Assembly: GCA_005791165.1 (NCBI GenBank)
Contig: SXXW01000011.1
Span: forward strand, 145,966 to 209,965
From: Cytophagaceae bacterium
Lineage (GTDB): Bacteria > Bacteroidota > Bacteroidia > Cytophagales > Spirosomataceae
Direction: 5' to 3'
Length of the DNA: 64,000 nt
This document shows positions 7,380 through 16,655 of the stretch, one piece after another (the first letter of the stretch is position 1; every line of letters starts with the position of its first letter). The position numbers were made by a program, and so were the translations under genes. The notes under the pieces were generated by a model that ran no database searches, was not told where the DNA came from, and saw only the letters and a list, made by a program, of their open reading frames with translations.

Positions 7380-10096
7380 AAACCTCCTTTGTCATAAAAA
7401 CTTCTCCTGCGAGAAATTTTTAATTCTTGAAGTAAGGATGATTTTACCCGAAGGTCAAAAGAATAATTTGACGCACGACCGTAAAATGGACTCGCAATAG
7501 GGGTCCAATTGAAATTCAATTCCCAACAGTGTAGATCTCGGTGCACTGACATATTCGTGTAGGTAAGTCCACTATACTTGAAATCATATCCTGAGCTCAT
7601 AGAAAATTTCCATTTTTCCGTTAAGCTCAAATCTCCTTGAAATGTTAAACCACTAATTTGTTGCGCAGCAGCCAATCCCATTCGGTTCATACTAAACTGG
7701 TAACTAAACGAAAATGTCCAAGGCACATTCCAATCAACATAGTCGTCAATATTGCGATTTATTTGTTTTAATTGGGCTTCAGATGCATTATTGCTGGTCT
7801 TCAATTCTTTTGTCTTAGCAGGTGCAAACCTTCGTCCAATGGAAAGATTAAGCGCCGTTAATCTTGCAAGTCCTTCCCCTTGACCCAGCATTAAATCAGG
7901 AGTTCTCCTCCCCACATCAAAAAATGAGTTGTCTTTTACATATAAGTAGGGATCAAAACTTCCTCCTATATTGATATCAAATTCACTTACTCTTGAGTTT
8001 GCATTGAAATTTAAATTAGACAATGGAAATTCTTTTGCCAGCAAATTATAGCTTCCATTTATTCCAAAATTATCAAGAATTGTAATTTTTTCATTTTGCT
8101 TGGTTGCAGTATCTGATTTCGTTTTCAATTTTGCCTCCAGGGTATTTTGAAGTCCAAAACTGATACTCCCTGAAGCGCCTCCATAACTCATTTGCCTTGG
8201 GTCAAAAATACTAATTCGCCTAATGTCTCCTACCTGTTCGACTCCCTGATTGTTAACAAATTTACGGTTGTTGATTCTAACATCTTGGTAATACCCATAA
8301 GTTGGATCCGAATAGTCTGGTGTATAACTTAAGCTAACGCTAGGGGCTATCGTATGCCTAAGGGCCTCTAACCTTCCTTTCTTGAATCTAAGTGTACCAT
8401 AAATCCGAGTATTCATGCTAGCAGAAAATGAAAGTTGGGAATTGAATTTTGGCAATCCTCCTATGGTATCGATTCTGACGGTTGAATCACTTTTCATATA
8501 GGTGTACTTATACGACCTAGTGTACATATTTCCGGACCATGAAACCCCCGGAGTTAGGTTCACATATTTATTTAATTTTAAATTGGGCAAGGATAATGGA
8601 ATACTATAATTGAATTTTGTTTGCGCTTTTTCCCAAAGTAGTGGTAGAGTACTTGCATCCACTGGAATAACTCCAGGAGGTAAATCATCCATCGTTTTAG
8701 GAACAAAAGGCCTCTGAATGACCCCTCTTTGGCTATTAGATTCCCTAGGATAGACATCAAATTCATATCGAGTAAAAGGATCAGACACTTGATTCGTCAT
8801 GCTGATACCCCCAGAAAAATCAAGTCCTAGCCTAAATTGATCTAAAAATTGGTCCCCTAGCGAGTTTTTTCTTTTAAACGGTTGAAATTGATTTAGACCA
8901 AAATTAAACTCTGTCCCTGCATCAAAAACCCGAGTAGTTGTATTTTGATTAATACGTAAACTGATTCCTGTTCTTATGGTCTGTCCTATATTTTTGGAGT
9001 ATTGAACGGATGACCCAATCGTATTCGATAAATATTGCTGGCTGTTGTAATTATTAAATTGATTGTAGGAATTTGAGGCAATATTAACCGAAGCGGAAAA
9101 GCTTGAATTTCCTCTACTTTGAGGGCTATGTGACCACTGCAAAGCAAAGTCAGTTCGTTTGGTGGGAGAAAATTCATCCCCATTGGTGTTTCGATTAAAT
9201 GCTAAGTTGAAACTACCAGCGAATCGATAGCGCTTATTATATTGTGAGTTGGCCCCTAAACCCCAGCCACCTTTCGAGTAAATTTGGCCAGTAAATCGAA
9301 CGCCTATATTTTCACTAGCTGCCCAGTAATACCCACCCTCTCTCAAATAGAATCCTCTACCTGTAGGTTCTTCACCATAGGTAGGCACAATAACGCCTGA
9401 TTTTCCTGCTTCTTTGGGTTGAGAATAGGGAAAAAATCCAAAAGGAAGTCCAATGGGCAATGGAATATCATTCAGCTCAAAGTGAAATGGCCCCGAAATA
9501 ATTTCTTTTTTCCCGACAACTTTGATTTTACTCGCTTTAATGTGGAAATGGGGATGTGTTAAATTACAGGTGGTATAAATGGCATTTCGGATATAGAGGT
9601 TGTCTTCCTCGTCTTTTTTTACTGTTTTCCCTTGGACAAATCCTTCCCCTTGCTGAGTGACAATTGCTTTAATTGAGGCACGCTTTGATTTGAAATTATA
9701 GCGGACTTCTTCCGAGTCATATTTATCTTGGCCCTGAGTAAATACTGGTAGGCCAATTATTTTTTTTGTTGCTGTGTCTAAGGTTCCTTTGGCAAAAACT
9801 TCATTTTTTGACCAATCCAATCTAATATAATCTGCCTCTAAAGCGATATTTCCATACTTTAATTTTGCACCTCCATATAAATTAACCACTTGTTTTTCGG
9901 AGTCTAACACCGTCGAGTCAATTGCAGAATAAAAAACGGTTGTTTCTAAGTCTGCTTTTTTTGACAATGAATCTTTTGGGCTGATTGATTTTTTAACCGA
10001 ATCACCCGAAATAACTCGTTGGGCGCTAACATCCGTTAGGCCAATGAATATTCCCATGCAAAGCATGAAAAGGTAATATGTGGATTTATTTATCAA
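7376..10096 (-). CDS. lptD: LPS assembly outer-membrane protein LptD
   Basis: A 906-residue outer-membrane protein with a Sec signal peptide (cleaved after DVSAQ). An OstA-like beta-jellyroll follows in residues 50-190 (LYGGAKLKYGNIALEADYIRL and DSEEVRYNFKSKRASIKAI), then a long beta-barrel ending in aromatic-rich strands. It is the Bacteroidota form of the LPS translocon, inserting lipopolysaccharide into the outer leaflet together with LptE, which is not in the window. The gene diverges from the amidase gene across a 91-base intergenic region with back-to-back promoters. Confidence 0.9.
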   Translation of the reverse strand: MINKSTYYLFMLCMGIFIGLTDVSAQRVISGDSVKKSISPKDSLSKKADLETTVFYSAIDSTVLDSEKQVVNLYGGAKLKYGNIALEADYIRLDWSKNEVFAKGTLDTATKKIIGLPVFTQGQDKYDSEEVRYNFKSKRASIKAIVTQQGEGFVQGKTVKKDEEDNLYIRNAIYTTCNLTHPHFHIKASKIKVVGKKEIISGPFHFELNDIPLPIGLPFGFFPYSQPKEAGKSGVIVPTYGEEPTGRGFYLREGGYYWAASENIGVRFTGQIYSKGGWGLGANSQYNKRYRFAGSFNLAFNRNTNGDEFSPTKRTDFALQWSHSPQSRGNSSFSASVNIASNSYNQFNNYNSQQYLSNTIGSSVQYSKNIGQTIRTGISLRINQNTTTRVFDAGTEFNFGLNQFQPFKRKNSLGDQFLDQFRLGLDFSGGISMTNQVSDPFTRYEFDVYPRESNSQRGVIQRPFVPKTMDDLPPGVIPVDASTLPLLWEKAQTKFNYSIPLSLPNLKLNKYVNLTPGVSWSGNMYTRSYKYTYMKSDSTVRIDTIGGLPKFNSQLSFSASMNTRIYGTLRFKKGRLEALRHTIAPSVSLSYTPDYSDPTYGYYQDVRINNRKFVNNQGVEQVGDIRRISIFDPRQMSYGGASGSISFGLQNTLEAKLKTKSDTATKQNEKITILDNFGINGSYNLLAKEFPLSNLNFNANSRVSEFDINIGGSFDPYLYVKDNSFFDVGRRTPDLMLGQGEGLARLTALNLSIGRRFAPAKTKELKTSNNASEAQLKQINRNIDDYVDWNVPWTFSFSYQFSMNRMGLAAAQQISGLTFQGDLSLTEKWKFSMSSGYDFKYSGLTYTNMSVHRDLHCWELNFNWTPIASPFYGRASNYSFDLRVKSSLLQELKISRRRSFYDKGGF

Positions 10097-10117
10097 ATGG
10101 AATTTAAAAATTATAAT

Positions 10118-10148
10118 TATCTTTGTTTGTGAAAGATTGACAAAATTA
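10118..10148. promoter_or_regulatory. Back-to-back promoter elements for lptD and the amidase gene
   Basis: TATCTTTG at 10118-10125 (plus) and TAATTTTG at 10148-10141 (minus) both match TAnnTTTG and face the amidase and lptD respectively. No clear -33 TTTG accompanies either. The two elements are 15 bases apart, so polymerase binding at one could hinder the other. Confidence 0.4.
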
Positions 10149-10187
10149 CATGATTGCGTGGTACCTAAGTGTATTAATTAAAAAATA

Positions 10188-10988
10188 ATGTTTTCAACGG
10201 TTCGACTTATTTTTATTTGTTCCTTAGCCCTATTTCTGGTATCGGCTGTAGGTCCGACTATTAAATCCATAAAAAAATCCCCCAAAAATTCGCTTAAAAT
10301 TGTTTGTTTAGATGCTGGGCACGGAGGGAAAGATCCTGGTTGCATGGGCCCTAAGGGTTCACATGAGGGGAAAGTGACCTTAAAAATCATATTGGAATTG
10401 GGACGCAAACTGAAAGAAGAATACCCTGATTTGAAGGTGATATATACCCGTGATACGGATGATTTTGTTGAATTAAATGAGCGGGCTAATATCGCCAATC
10501 GGAATAAAGCGGATCTTTTTATTTCTGTGCATTGTAACGCGGCGGCCAATAAATCTGCCTATGGAACCGAAACATATACGATGGGTTTACATAAAACAGA
10601 TGGGAACTTGAACGTAGCAAAGCGTGAAAACTCGGTAATTTTACAAGAAAAAGATTATCAAACTAATTATAGTGGTTTTGACCCCAACTCTCCCTTAGCG
10701 CATATTATGATGGCAAATTATCAAAGTGCGTTCATGGCTAGTTCGGTAAAATTTGCTTCAAAAGTAGAGGAGCAGTTTATGAAAAATTACCAAAGAAAGA
10801 GTTTTGGAGTTAAGCAAGCAGGATTTTTGGTCATATGGAGAACTGCGATGCCTAGTGTTTTGATTGAAACGGGATTTTTAACCAATCCAGAAGAAGAAAA
10901 CTATTTAGCCTCTGAAAAAGGGCAAAAGGAAGTTGCTGAAGGAATCGCGAAAGCATTTAAGCAGTATAAAGAAGAAATTGAACGATAG
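10188..10988 (+). CDS. N-acetylmuramoyl-L-alanine amidase (Amidase_3)
   Basis: A 266-residue zinc hydrolase that cleaves the amide between MurNAc and the stem peptide during cell separation and wall remodelling. An N-terminal hydrophobic export segment (residues 5-22) precedes the catalytic domain. Zinc ligands and catalytic residues are visible: His45 in LDAGHGG, Glu60 in SHEGKVTL, His115 in SVHCNA and Glu227 in VLIETGF. There is no LysM or AMIN domain, so this is the short AmiC-like form. The MlaD-like gene starts 6 bases after its stop, so the two are probably an operon. Confidence 0.93.
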   Translation: MFSTVRLIFICSLALFLVSAVGPTIKSIKKSPKNSLKIVCLDAGHGGKDPGCMGPKGSHEGKVTLKIILELGRKLKEEYPDLKVIYTRDTDDFVELNERANIANRNKADLFISVHCNAAANKSAYGTETYTMGLHKTDGNLNVAKRENSVILQEKDYQTNYSGFDPNSPLAHIMMANYQSAFMASSVKFASKVEEQFMKNYQRKSFGVKQAGFLVIWRTAMPSVLIETGFLTNPEEENYLASEKGQKEVAEGIAKAFKQYKEEIER

Positions 10989-10994
10989 AGATAT

Positions 10995-11948
10995 ATGTTG
11001 AAGAGCAACGAACTTAAGGTAGGTTTTTTAGCGCTAATAGCGTTTTTGATTCTCTATTTTGGATTTAACTTTTTGAAGGGGAATGATATTTTTTCGGCTT
11101 CAAGAACGTATTATGTTCAGTACGATAATGTAGACGGTCTTATGGCATCTAATCAAGTGATGGTAAATGGAGTAGAGGTGGGCAAAGTTAAGAAAGTATC
11201 CTTGGTGCCAGATAAAGCGAATAAAATTTTAGTTGAGTTGCGCCTAAATAAATCACTTTTAGTTCCTGATAAATCTATTGCAATTCTTTCTGATGGAGCT
11301 TTGTTAGGAGGTAAAATAATCCGTCTTGAACTATTGGGATCCGGTACTTTGCCTGAGGGAGCATTCATTTCTTCCATGAATGAGAAAGGGTTAACGTCCT
11401 TATTAAAAGAGCGTGCACTTCCGGTAATTTCCAATGCAGATTCATTGTTGATTTCATTTCGTCAAATAAGCAAAAAATTTGATAATACGGGGACCTATTT
11501 GGACGCTTTGTTGAAAAATTCAAACAAGGCTGTTGTTAGTATTAATGGTTCTGTTACTGATTTAGTGGCTGAGAATAAGGCAAATATTAACCAAATTACT
11601 GGTAACATGCGTGCATTGTCAGTCAGTTTAGTGGAAACTGAAAAGCAATTAAAACCATTGCTAACTAAGTTCAATACCATCGCTGATTCGTTGCAAGCTA
11701 TTAAAATTGGTGAGACCTTGAATTCGGCAAATAAAGCAGTTAGCTCACTTCAAAAAATTGTTTCTAAATTAGAAAATGGCCAGGGGACTGCTGGCAAGCT
11801 ATTGATGAATGATAGCTTATATGTGAGTTTAAATAAGGCTCTTTTGGATTTAGACAAATTATTAATGGATGTAAGGCTTCAGCCAAAGCGTTATGTCAAC
11901 ATTTCCGTTTTTGGCAAAAAAGATCCGGGACCAACACCGGATAAATAA
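10995..11948 (+). CDS. MlaD/MCE-domain lipid transport protein
   Basis: A 317-residue inner-membrane-anchored periplasmic protein. One N-terminal transmembrane helix (about residues 9-26) precedes a single MCE domain (YYVQYDNVDGLMASNQVMVNGVEVGKV region, about 41-115). A long helical, coiled-coil-like C-terminal part follows. It is the substrate-binding subunit of an Mla-type ABC system that moves phospholipids between the membranes. The MlaE and MlaF partners are not in this window. It follows the amidase by 6 bases. Confidence 0.87.
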   Translation: MLKSNELKVGFLALIAFLILYFGFNFLKGNDIFSASRTYYVQYDNVDGLMASNQVMVNGVEVGKVKKVSLVPDKANKILVELRLNKSLLVPDKSIAILSDGALLGGKIIRLELLGSGTLPEGAFISSMNEKGLTSLLKERALPVISNADSLLISFRQISKKFDNTGTYLDALLKNSNKAVVSINGSVTDLVAENKANINQITGNMRALSVSLVETEKQLKPLLTKFNTIADSLQAIKIGETLNSANKAVSSLQKIVSKLENGQGTAGKLLMNDSLYVSLNKALLDLDKLLMDVRLQPKRYVNISVFGKKDPGPTPDK

Positions 11949-11958
11949 TAAAAAATTT

Positions 11959-12786
11959 ATGACGACCCAACAAGTAATAATTTCGGCTTCGCCGGAACAA
12001 GTGGATATTTTGTTGGCGGAATTGGGGGAAATACATTTTGATATTTTTGAAGATTCGGATACCGGTTTGATCGCCTATTGTCAAACAGATTTATTTAATC
12101 CAGCACATTTTAAGGAAGTCATTACAAGATATGAGGTTTTGGGTCCTATTTCTTTTCAAATAAATGAAATAGAAAAACAAAATTGGAACGCAGTATGGGA
12201 GTCAAATTACGATCCCATTCGAATTTCGAACCAAGTATTTATTCGGGCTAATTTTCATGAATCAGAACCGGGATATGCGATGGAAATCGTCATTAATCCC
12301 AAAATGTCTTTTGGGACCGGACATCATGAGACAACTTTTTTAATGACTCAGGCTTTATTTGAGATTGACCTGCAAGGAAAATCGGTTTTAGATGCAGGAA
12401 CTGGAACAGGAATTTTGGCTTTAGTGGCTAAGAAGTTAGGGGCGCATGATGTAAAAGGATTTGACATTGATCCTTGGTCTATTGAAAACTCAATTGAAAA
12501 TGCGGGATTAAACCAATGTGAAGACATTATTTTTGTCGAGGGCACAATTGTCAATGAATCATTGAAAAAATATGATGTATTGTTGGCCAACATCAACCGC
12601 AACATTTTATTATCTGAAATGCATGAATATTCGGAAAGGATTGTTGACGGTGGCCTGTTACTTTTAAGTGGATTTTATGCAGAGGATGTACCAATGATTT
12701 TGAAATCGGCTACTGAAAATGGGCTTGCTCTTATTGCTCAAACGGAGAAAAATCGCTGGACCTGTATCAAACTCATAAAAATCTAA
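11959..12786 (+). CDS. prmA: Ribosomal protein L11 methyltransferase
   Basis: A 275-residue SAM-dependent methyltransferase that trimethylates ribosomal protein L11. Motifs are NPKMSFGTGHHETT (PrmA hallmark), VLDAGTGTGILAL (SAM motif I) and DVLLANINRNIL (catalytic region). I chose the ATG at 11959, giving MTTQQVIISASPEQVD. The longer in-frame reading from 11893 starts within the MlaD gene and adds a basic segment not expected for this family. The gene lies 10 bases after the MlaD stop, extending that operon. Confidence 0.93.
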   Translation: MTTQQVIISASPEQVDILLAELGEIHFDIFEDSDTGLIAYCQTDLFNPAHFKEVITRYEVLGPISFQINEIEKQNWNAVWESNYDPIRISNQVFIRANFHESEPGYAMEIVINPKMSFGTGHHETTFLMTQALFEIDLQGKSVLDAGTGTGILALVAKKLGAHDVKGFDIDPWSIENSIENAGLNQCEDIIFVEGTIVNESLKKYDVLLANINRNILLSEMHEYSERIVDGGLLLLSGFYAEDVPMILKSATENGLALIAQTEKNRWTCIKLIKI

Positions 12787-12895
12787 TTTGTGATTTTTTG
12801 ATATTTTACTCTATTTTTTCTAGTATTTAAATATAAACCATTATTTTTGAAGGTTTTACTCATAAAACTCAAGAATTTGGGTTATAAATGAATAC

Positions 12896-15838
12896 ATGAA
12901 GATCTCACCCAATAAACCTTTTCGGGTAGTTTATTCTATTTTGTCTCATGAATTTCTCGGATATTTATTCGAGGTATTTGTGGTGCAATTGAATAAGAAG
13001 GGCCAATTGACATGGGAGTACCAAACATTAACGGTGCGTAATTTTCATGAATTTGCGCATGAACTCGATGAGCGTGATGATGCGGCAGTTAAATTAATTG
13101 AGGGGATGAAGCCTGCTGCTATTTTTGAAAAATTTAATACATCTAAGCGCAAGACTATTGAGGAGTTTTATTTGAAGACGTTTGATGCGGAGAAGGGTGA
13201 AAAGGAGATTCAAGAAGCTGTTCAGTCGGTCATAGAAAAGCGCAGAGCTCAAATTTTTGATCTAATTTGCCCAGATAAGACATTATTTATCATGGGGAAT
13301 GATGGAAATCCAATGCGGCAATCCATTGAAATTCAATCCGAGCCAGCTGAGGTATTATTTCACTTCATGCGTAACGAAGAAAATACGCACTATTTCCCTA
13401 CGTTGAAGTATTTAGGTGCTAAGTTGGAATTCCAATATAAGGACGCCATGATTTTATGTGATGAACCTGCATGGATGTTATTGAATCAAAAGCTGTATCA
13501 TTTCAAACCCTTATTAGAAGGTAAAAAGCTGCGTGCTTTTTTGAATAAAAAATTTGTAGTCATTCCCAAAAACATGGAGGAAGACTATTTTCGCAAATTT
13601 GTGAAGGCAATGGTAGCCAGGTATCCGATCTATGCCAAAGGTTTTGAGGTAATTAATACAGAGAAGAATTGCCAATTTTTGTTGACCTATGGACCAATCA
13701 CTCCAAGATTAGATGAGGAGGAAAAGTCGGCGACTAAAAAAGCCGCTGCTTTAGTAGCTGCAGATCGTTGGAATTTTGTCTTATCATTTCAATATGGGAA
13801 TAATCGCTTTCCTTGGGATGGATTATCTGCGGAGGCCAATGTTTTATTTGAGAAAAAGGGCGAAAGTTATGCTTTTCAAAAAATCATGCGATCTCTAACT
13901 AAAGAAAAGAGAGCATTCCAATACTTGAAGTCTATAGGATTGCCACTGGAGCAGGATGGCCGTACTTCAATTTCAAGATCTGATGCTGTTCAGTGGCTTA
14001 CTGAACATAAACAAGATTTAGATCAAGCGGGTTACCTCGTTCAATTTAGAGGGGATGGTCAGGCGCCACGTTATTTTTTAGGCAAGCCAGAAATTAAGAT
14101 AAGGATTGGAGAAAAATTAGATTGGTTTGATATTCAAGCTGTTATTTCTTTCGGGACATTTCAAATTCCATTTTTAAAAATACGCCAACTTATACTTGCG
14201 AAGAAGAAAGAATTTCATTTGCCTGATGGGTCTATTGCCATAATTCCGGACAATTGGTTTCATGATTATCAGGACTTGTTCTATTTCTCAGAAACGAGAC
14301 CTGGTGAAGAGGGTGTTTATTTGAAACGCCAACATTTCCAATTGGTACAAGAATGGGAAGATCAAGATCTAATTAAAACATCGCTTAGAAGTAAGACTGT
14401 TGCCGATTTAAGCCTTCAATCTAAGGATTTTCCTGTGCCCAAAAACTTTAGGGGGACCTTGAGGCCCTACCAATTAGATGGTTACAGGTGGATGCGCACA
14501 AGGCAAAATGCAGGTTTGGGTGCTTGTCTTGCGGATGATATGGGTTTAGGAAAAACGATTCAGACCCTTTGTTTATTGCAAAGTTTGAAGGAGCAAGGTG
14601 AAGTATTGCCAACCTTATTAGTGATGCCTACGTCTCTTTTGTACAACTGGGAGATGGAGGCTAAGAAATTTACACCCCAATTGCGGGTTCTGGTGTACAG
14701 TGGCCCCCAAAGAGAAAAGTTGCAAGCCCAAGTAAAAAAGACTGATTTGATTTTATGCTCTTTTGGATTAGTTCGATCGGATATTGATTGGTTTGAAAAA
14801 CAAGAATTTAGTTACGTGATTTTGGATGAGTCTCAAGCCATTAAAAATCCTCAAGCTAATATCACAAAGGCAGTTCAAAAATTGAACGCCAAATATCGCT
14901 TAGTGATGACGGGTACTCCTCTCGAAAATTCTACGATGGACTTATGGTCTCAAATGAATTTTGTTAATTCAGGATTGCTTGGGACTCAAAAATATTTCAA
15001 GGATCATTTTCAAATTCCCATCGAGAAGAAGGCTGATGGAGACATGAAAAAGAGACTTTATTTTCTCATTAAGCCTTATTTACTGAGAAGGGAAAAGCGC
15101 CAAGTAGCGGCAGATTTACCTGAGAAAATGGAATCCATCACCTATTGTGGAATGTCTGAGGAGCAGGAGCGTTTATACGATAAAACGAAATCATTTTATC
15201 GCGATGTTTTATTGAAGCAAATTAAAGATGAGGGTTTGCAAAAATCTCGTTTTTCAGTGCTTCAAGGGTTAACGAAACTGCGCCAACTAGCCAACCATCC
15301 TTTGTTGTGCGAAGAGGGGTATGTAGGAGAGTCAGGTAAAATGGAAGCAGTATTAGAAAAATTAGAAACGGTGTTAGAGCAACATCATAAGGTGTTAATT
15401 TTTAGTCAATTTGTGCAACATCTGCAGATTATTAAGCGTGCTTTGGATGAGCAAGGTGTTGCATATGCCTATTTAGATGGTAGCACCACCGACCGAAAAG
15501 GCCAAGTCGAAAGTTTCCAAAAATCAGACGGTCAATCTGTATTTTTAATTTCACTCAAAGCGGGTGGAGTAGGATTGAATTTAACAGCGGCTGATTATGT
15601 GTTTCTATTAGACCCTTGGTGGAATCCTGCTGCTGAAGCCCAAGCAATCGATAGAGCCCATCGAATCGGTCAAGAAAAAACGGTATTTACCTACAAGTTT
15701 ATTACCAAGGAAACTGTTGAGGAGAAAATCTTAGCTTTGCAACAACGTAAACTTGATTTGGCCAATGAATTAGTTACCTCCGATGAAAGTATTCTACGCG
15801 CTTTAAGCGAAGATGAGGTGCTGGATTTATTAAGCTAA
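12896..15838 (+). CDS. SNF2-family DEAD/DEAH-type helicase/ATPase
   Basis: A 980-residue Swi2/Snf2 ATPase. The first 500 residues are a bacterial SNF2-associated N-terminal region. The ATPase follows, with Walker A DDMGLGKT (about residues 545-552), the box II variant DESQ in VILDESQAIKN, MTGTPLENS, and the C-terminal lobe SLKAGGVGLNLTAAD and DPWWNPAAEAQAIDRAHRIGQ. These proteins translocate on double-stranded DNA and act on protein-DNA or transcription complexes. Members also occur in phage-defence loci, but here the neighbours (prmA, mntR) are housekeeping, so a defence role is not indicated. A 109-base gap separates it from prmA. Confidence 0.92.
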   Translation: MKISPNKPFRVVYSILSHEFLGYLFEVFVVQLNKKGQLTWEYQTLTVRNFHEFAHELDERDDAAVKLIEGMKPAAIFEKFNTSKRKTIEEFYLKTFDAEKGEKEIQEAVQSVIEKRRAQIFDLICPDKTLFIMGNDGNPMRQSIEIQSEPAEVLFHFMRNEENTHYFPTLKYLGAKLEFQYKDAMILCDEPAWMLLNQKLYHFKPLLEGKKLRAFLNKKFVVIPKNMEEDYFRKFVKAMVARYPIYAKGFEVINTEKNCQFLLTYGPITPRLDEEEKSATKKAAALVAADRWNFVLSFQYGNNRFPWDGLSAEANVLFEKKGESYAFQKIMRSLTKEKRAFQYLKSIGLPLEQDGRTSISRSDAVQWLTEHKQDLDQAGYLVQFRGDGQAPRYFLGKPEIKIRIGEKLDWFDIQAVISFGTFQIPFLKIRQLILAKKKEFHLPDGSIAIIPDNWFHDYQDLFYFSETRPGEEGVYLKRQHFQLVQEWEDQDLIKTSLRSKTVADLSLQSKDFPVPKNFRGTLRPYQLDGYRWMRTRQNAGLGACLADDMGLGKTIQTLCLLQSLKEQGEVLPTLLVMPTSLLYNWEMEAKKFTPQLRVLVYSGPQREKLQAQVKKTDLILCSFGLVRSDIDWFEKQEFSYVILDESQAIKNPQANITKAVQKLNAKYRLVMTGTPLENSTMDLWSQMNFVNSGLLGTQKYFKDHFQIPIEKKADGDMKKRLYFLIKPYLLRREKRQVAADLPEKMESITYCGMSEEQERLYDKTKSFYRDVLLKQIKDEGLQKSRFSVLQGLTKLRQLANHPLLCEEGYVGESGKMEAVLEKLETVLEQHHKVLIFSQFVQHLQIIKRALDEQGVAYAYLDGSTTDRKGQVESFQKSDGQSVFLISLKAGGVGLNLTAADYVFLLDPWWNPAAEAQAIDRAHRIGQEKTVFTYKFITKETVEEKILALQQRKLDLANELVTSDESILRALSEDEVLDLLS

Positions 15839-15860
15839 AGAAATGGAATAGTCTTCATTC

Positions 15861-15872
15861 AGCTGATCAGCT
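15861..15872. repeat. Short perfect palindrome between convergent genes
   Basis: AGCTGATCAGCT is a 12-base perfect palindrome in the 43-base gap between the SNF2 gene and mntR, which converge. It could act as a weak hairpin at the 3' ends, but no clean T tract follows the stem and it has no loop as written. Confidence 0.3.
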
Positions 15873-15881
15873 AAAGATTAT

Positions 15882-16559
15882 TTATATTTTTACTAATATG
15901 TTTTTAGCCACTTCATAGCTTATGAAAATTGGCTTTTCTTCAGCTATTTTCAATGAAACAGATCTGTCAAATGTGTTGATCTCTACTACTTCAAGCCTAG
16001 CGCCTAAGCTTAAATTTAGTTTAGTGAGCAATTGAAGAAATACGGCAGAATCTTTTGCAACACCCATGAGGGTACATGTTTCGTTCAATTTCACTTCGGA
16101 TAAATGTAGATATCCAAGCTCCGGAATTTCTCCTTCTTGGCTAGGAATGGGATCTCCATGTGGGTCTATTTTCGGAAAATCTAAAAAAGAATCCAATTTA
16201 TTGATTAATGTTTCCGATTCTATATGTTCTAATTGCTCCGCTATTTCATGTACTTCATCCCAATTATACCCAAGCTTTTCCACTAAAAATACTTCCCAAA
16301 GGCGATGCTTTCGTATGATGCTTAGGGCAATACTTTCGCCTATCTTGGTCAATCTAACTCCTTGATATTTTTGATAAGTAACCCAGCCTTTTTCAGCCAA
16401 TTTTTGCAACATGTCTGTTACGGATGCGGCCTTGTTATTCGTCAACTCAGCAATGGAATTAGTTGAAATATCTTCTTTAGTCCCTTCGCAGAGCCGATAT
16501 ATAATTTTCAAATAATTTTCTTCCGCTAATGATGTTGTCATTGATATTGTCGTTGGCAA
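15882..16559 (-). CDS. mntR: DtxR/MntR-family metal-dependent transcriptional repressor
   Basis: A 225-residue iron/manganese-sensing repressor. The order is an N-terminal winged helix (EENYLKIIYRLCEG with AELTNNKAASVTDMLQKL), a metal-binding dimerisation domain with His/Glu clusters (RKHRLWEVFLVEKLGYNWDEVHEIAEQLEH), and a C-terminal FeoA/SH3-like domain from about residue 150. The short start at Met7 (16541) is also possible. It diverges from the Nramp manganese importer gene across a 96-base region holding a large palindrome. This strongly suggests that it represses mntH, and perhaps itself, when manganese is sufficient. Confidence 0.9.
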   Translation of the reverse strand: MPTTISMTTSLAEENYLKIIYRLCEGTKEDISTNSIAELTNNKAASVTDMLQKLAEKGWVTYQKYQGVRLTKIGESIALSIIRKHRLWEVFLVEKLGYNWDEVHEIAEQLEHIESETLINKLDSFLDFPKIDPHGDPIPSQEGEIPELGYLHLSEVKLNETCTLMGVAKDSAVFLQLLTKLNLSLGARLEVVEINTFDRSVSLKIAEEKPIFISYEVAKNILVKI

Positions 16560-16582
16560 GCAATTTAGAAAAAATATATGAT

Positions 16583-16616
16583 AAATTAATTTTTAGTCTA
16601 GTCTAAAAATTAATTT
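16583..16616. promoter_or_regulatory. 34-base palindromic operator between mntR and mntH
   Basis: Left arm AAATTAATTTTTAG and right arm CTAAAAATTAATTT are perfect 14-base inverted repeats around the centre TCTAGT, itself nearly symmetric. It lies 24 bases upstream of mntR and overlaps the -33 region of the mntH promoter. Placement and symmetry fit a DtxR/MntR operator; binding by MntR is inferred. Confidence 0.75.
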
Positions 16617-16644
16617 TGAAGCAACGTAAAATTCTGTATATTTG
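16615..16644 (+). promoter_or_regulatory. mntH promoter
   Basis: TTTG at 16615-16618 and TATATTTG at 16637-16644 are separated by 18 bases and match the Bacteroidota -33/-7 pattern (TTTG and TAnnTTTG). The -33 element overlaps the right edge of the palindrome, so a bound repressor would block polymerase. Confidence 0.65.
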
Positions 16645-16655
16645 AGACTAAATAG

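Noticed and set aside
11893..11958. Longer PrmA start inside the MlaD gene
   Set aside because: The added basic residues are not a PrmA feature and the ATG at 11959 gives the expected N-terminus.
12896..15838. SNF2 helicase as part of a phage-defence system
   Set aside because: The neighbours are prmA and mntR. There is no nuclease, phospholipase D or methylase partner, so a defence system is not supported.
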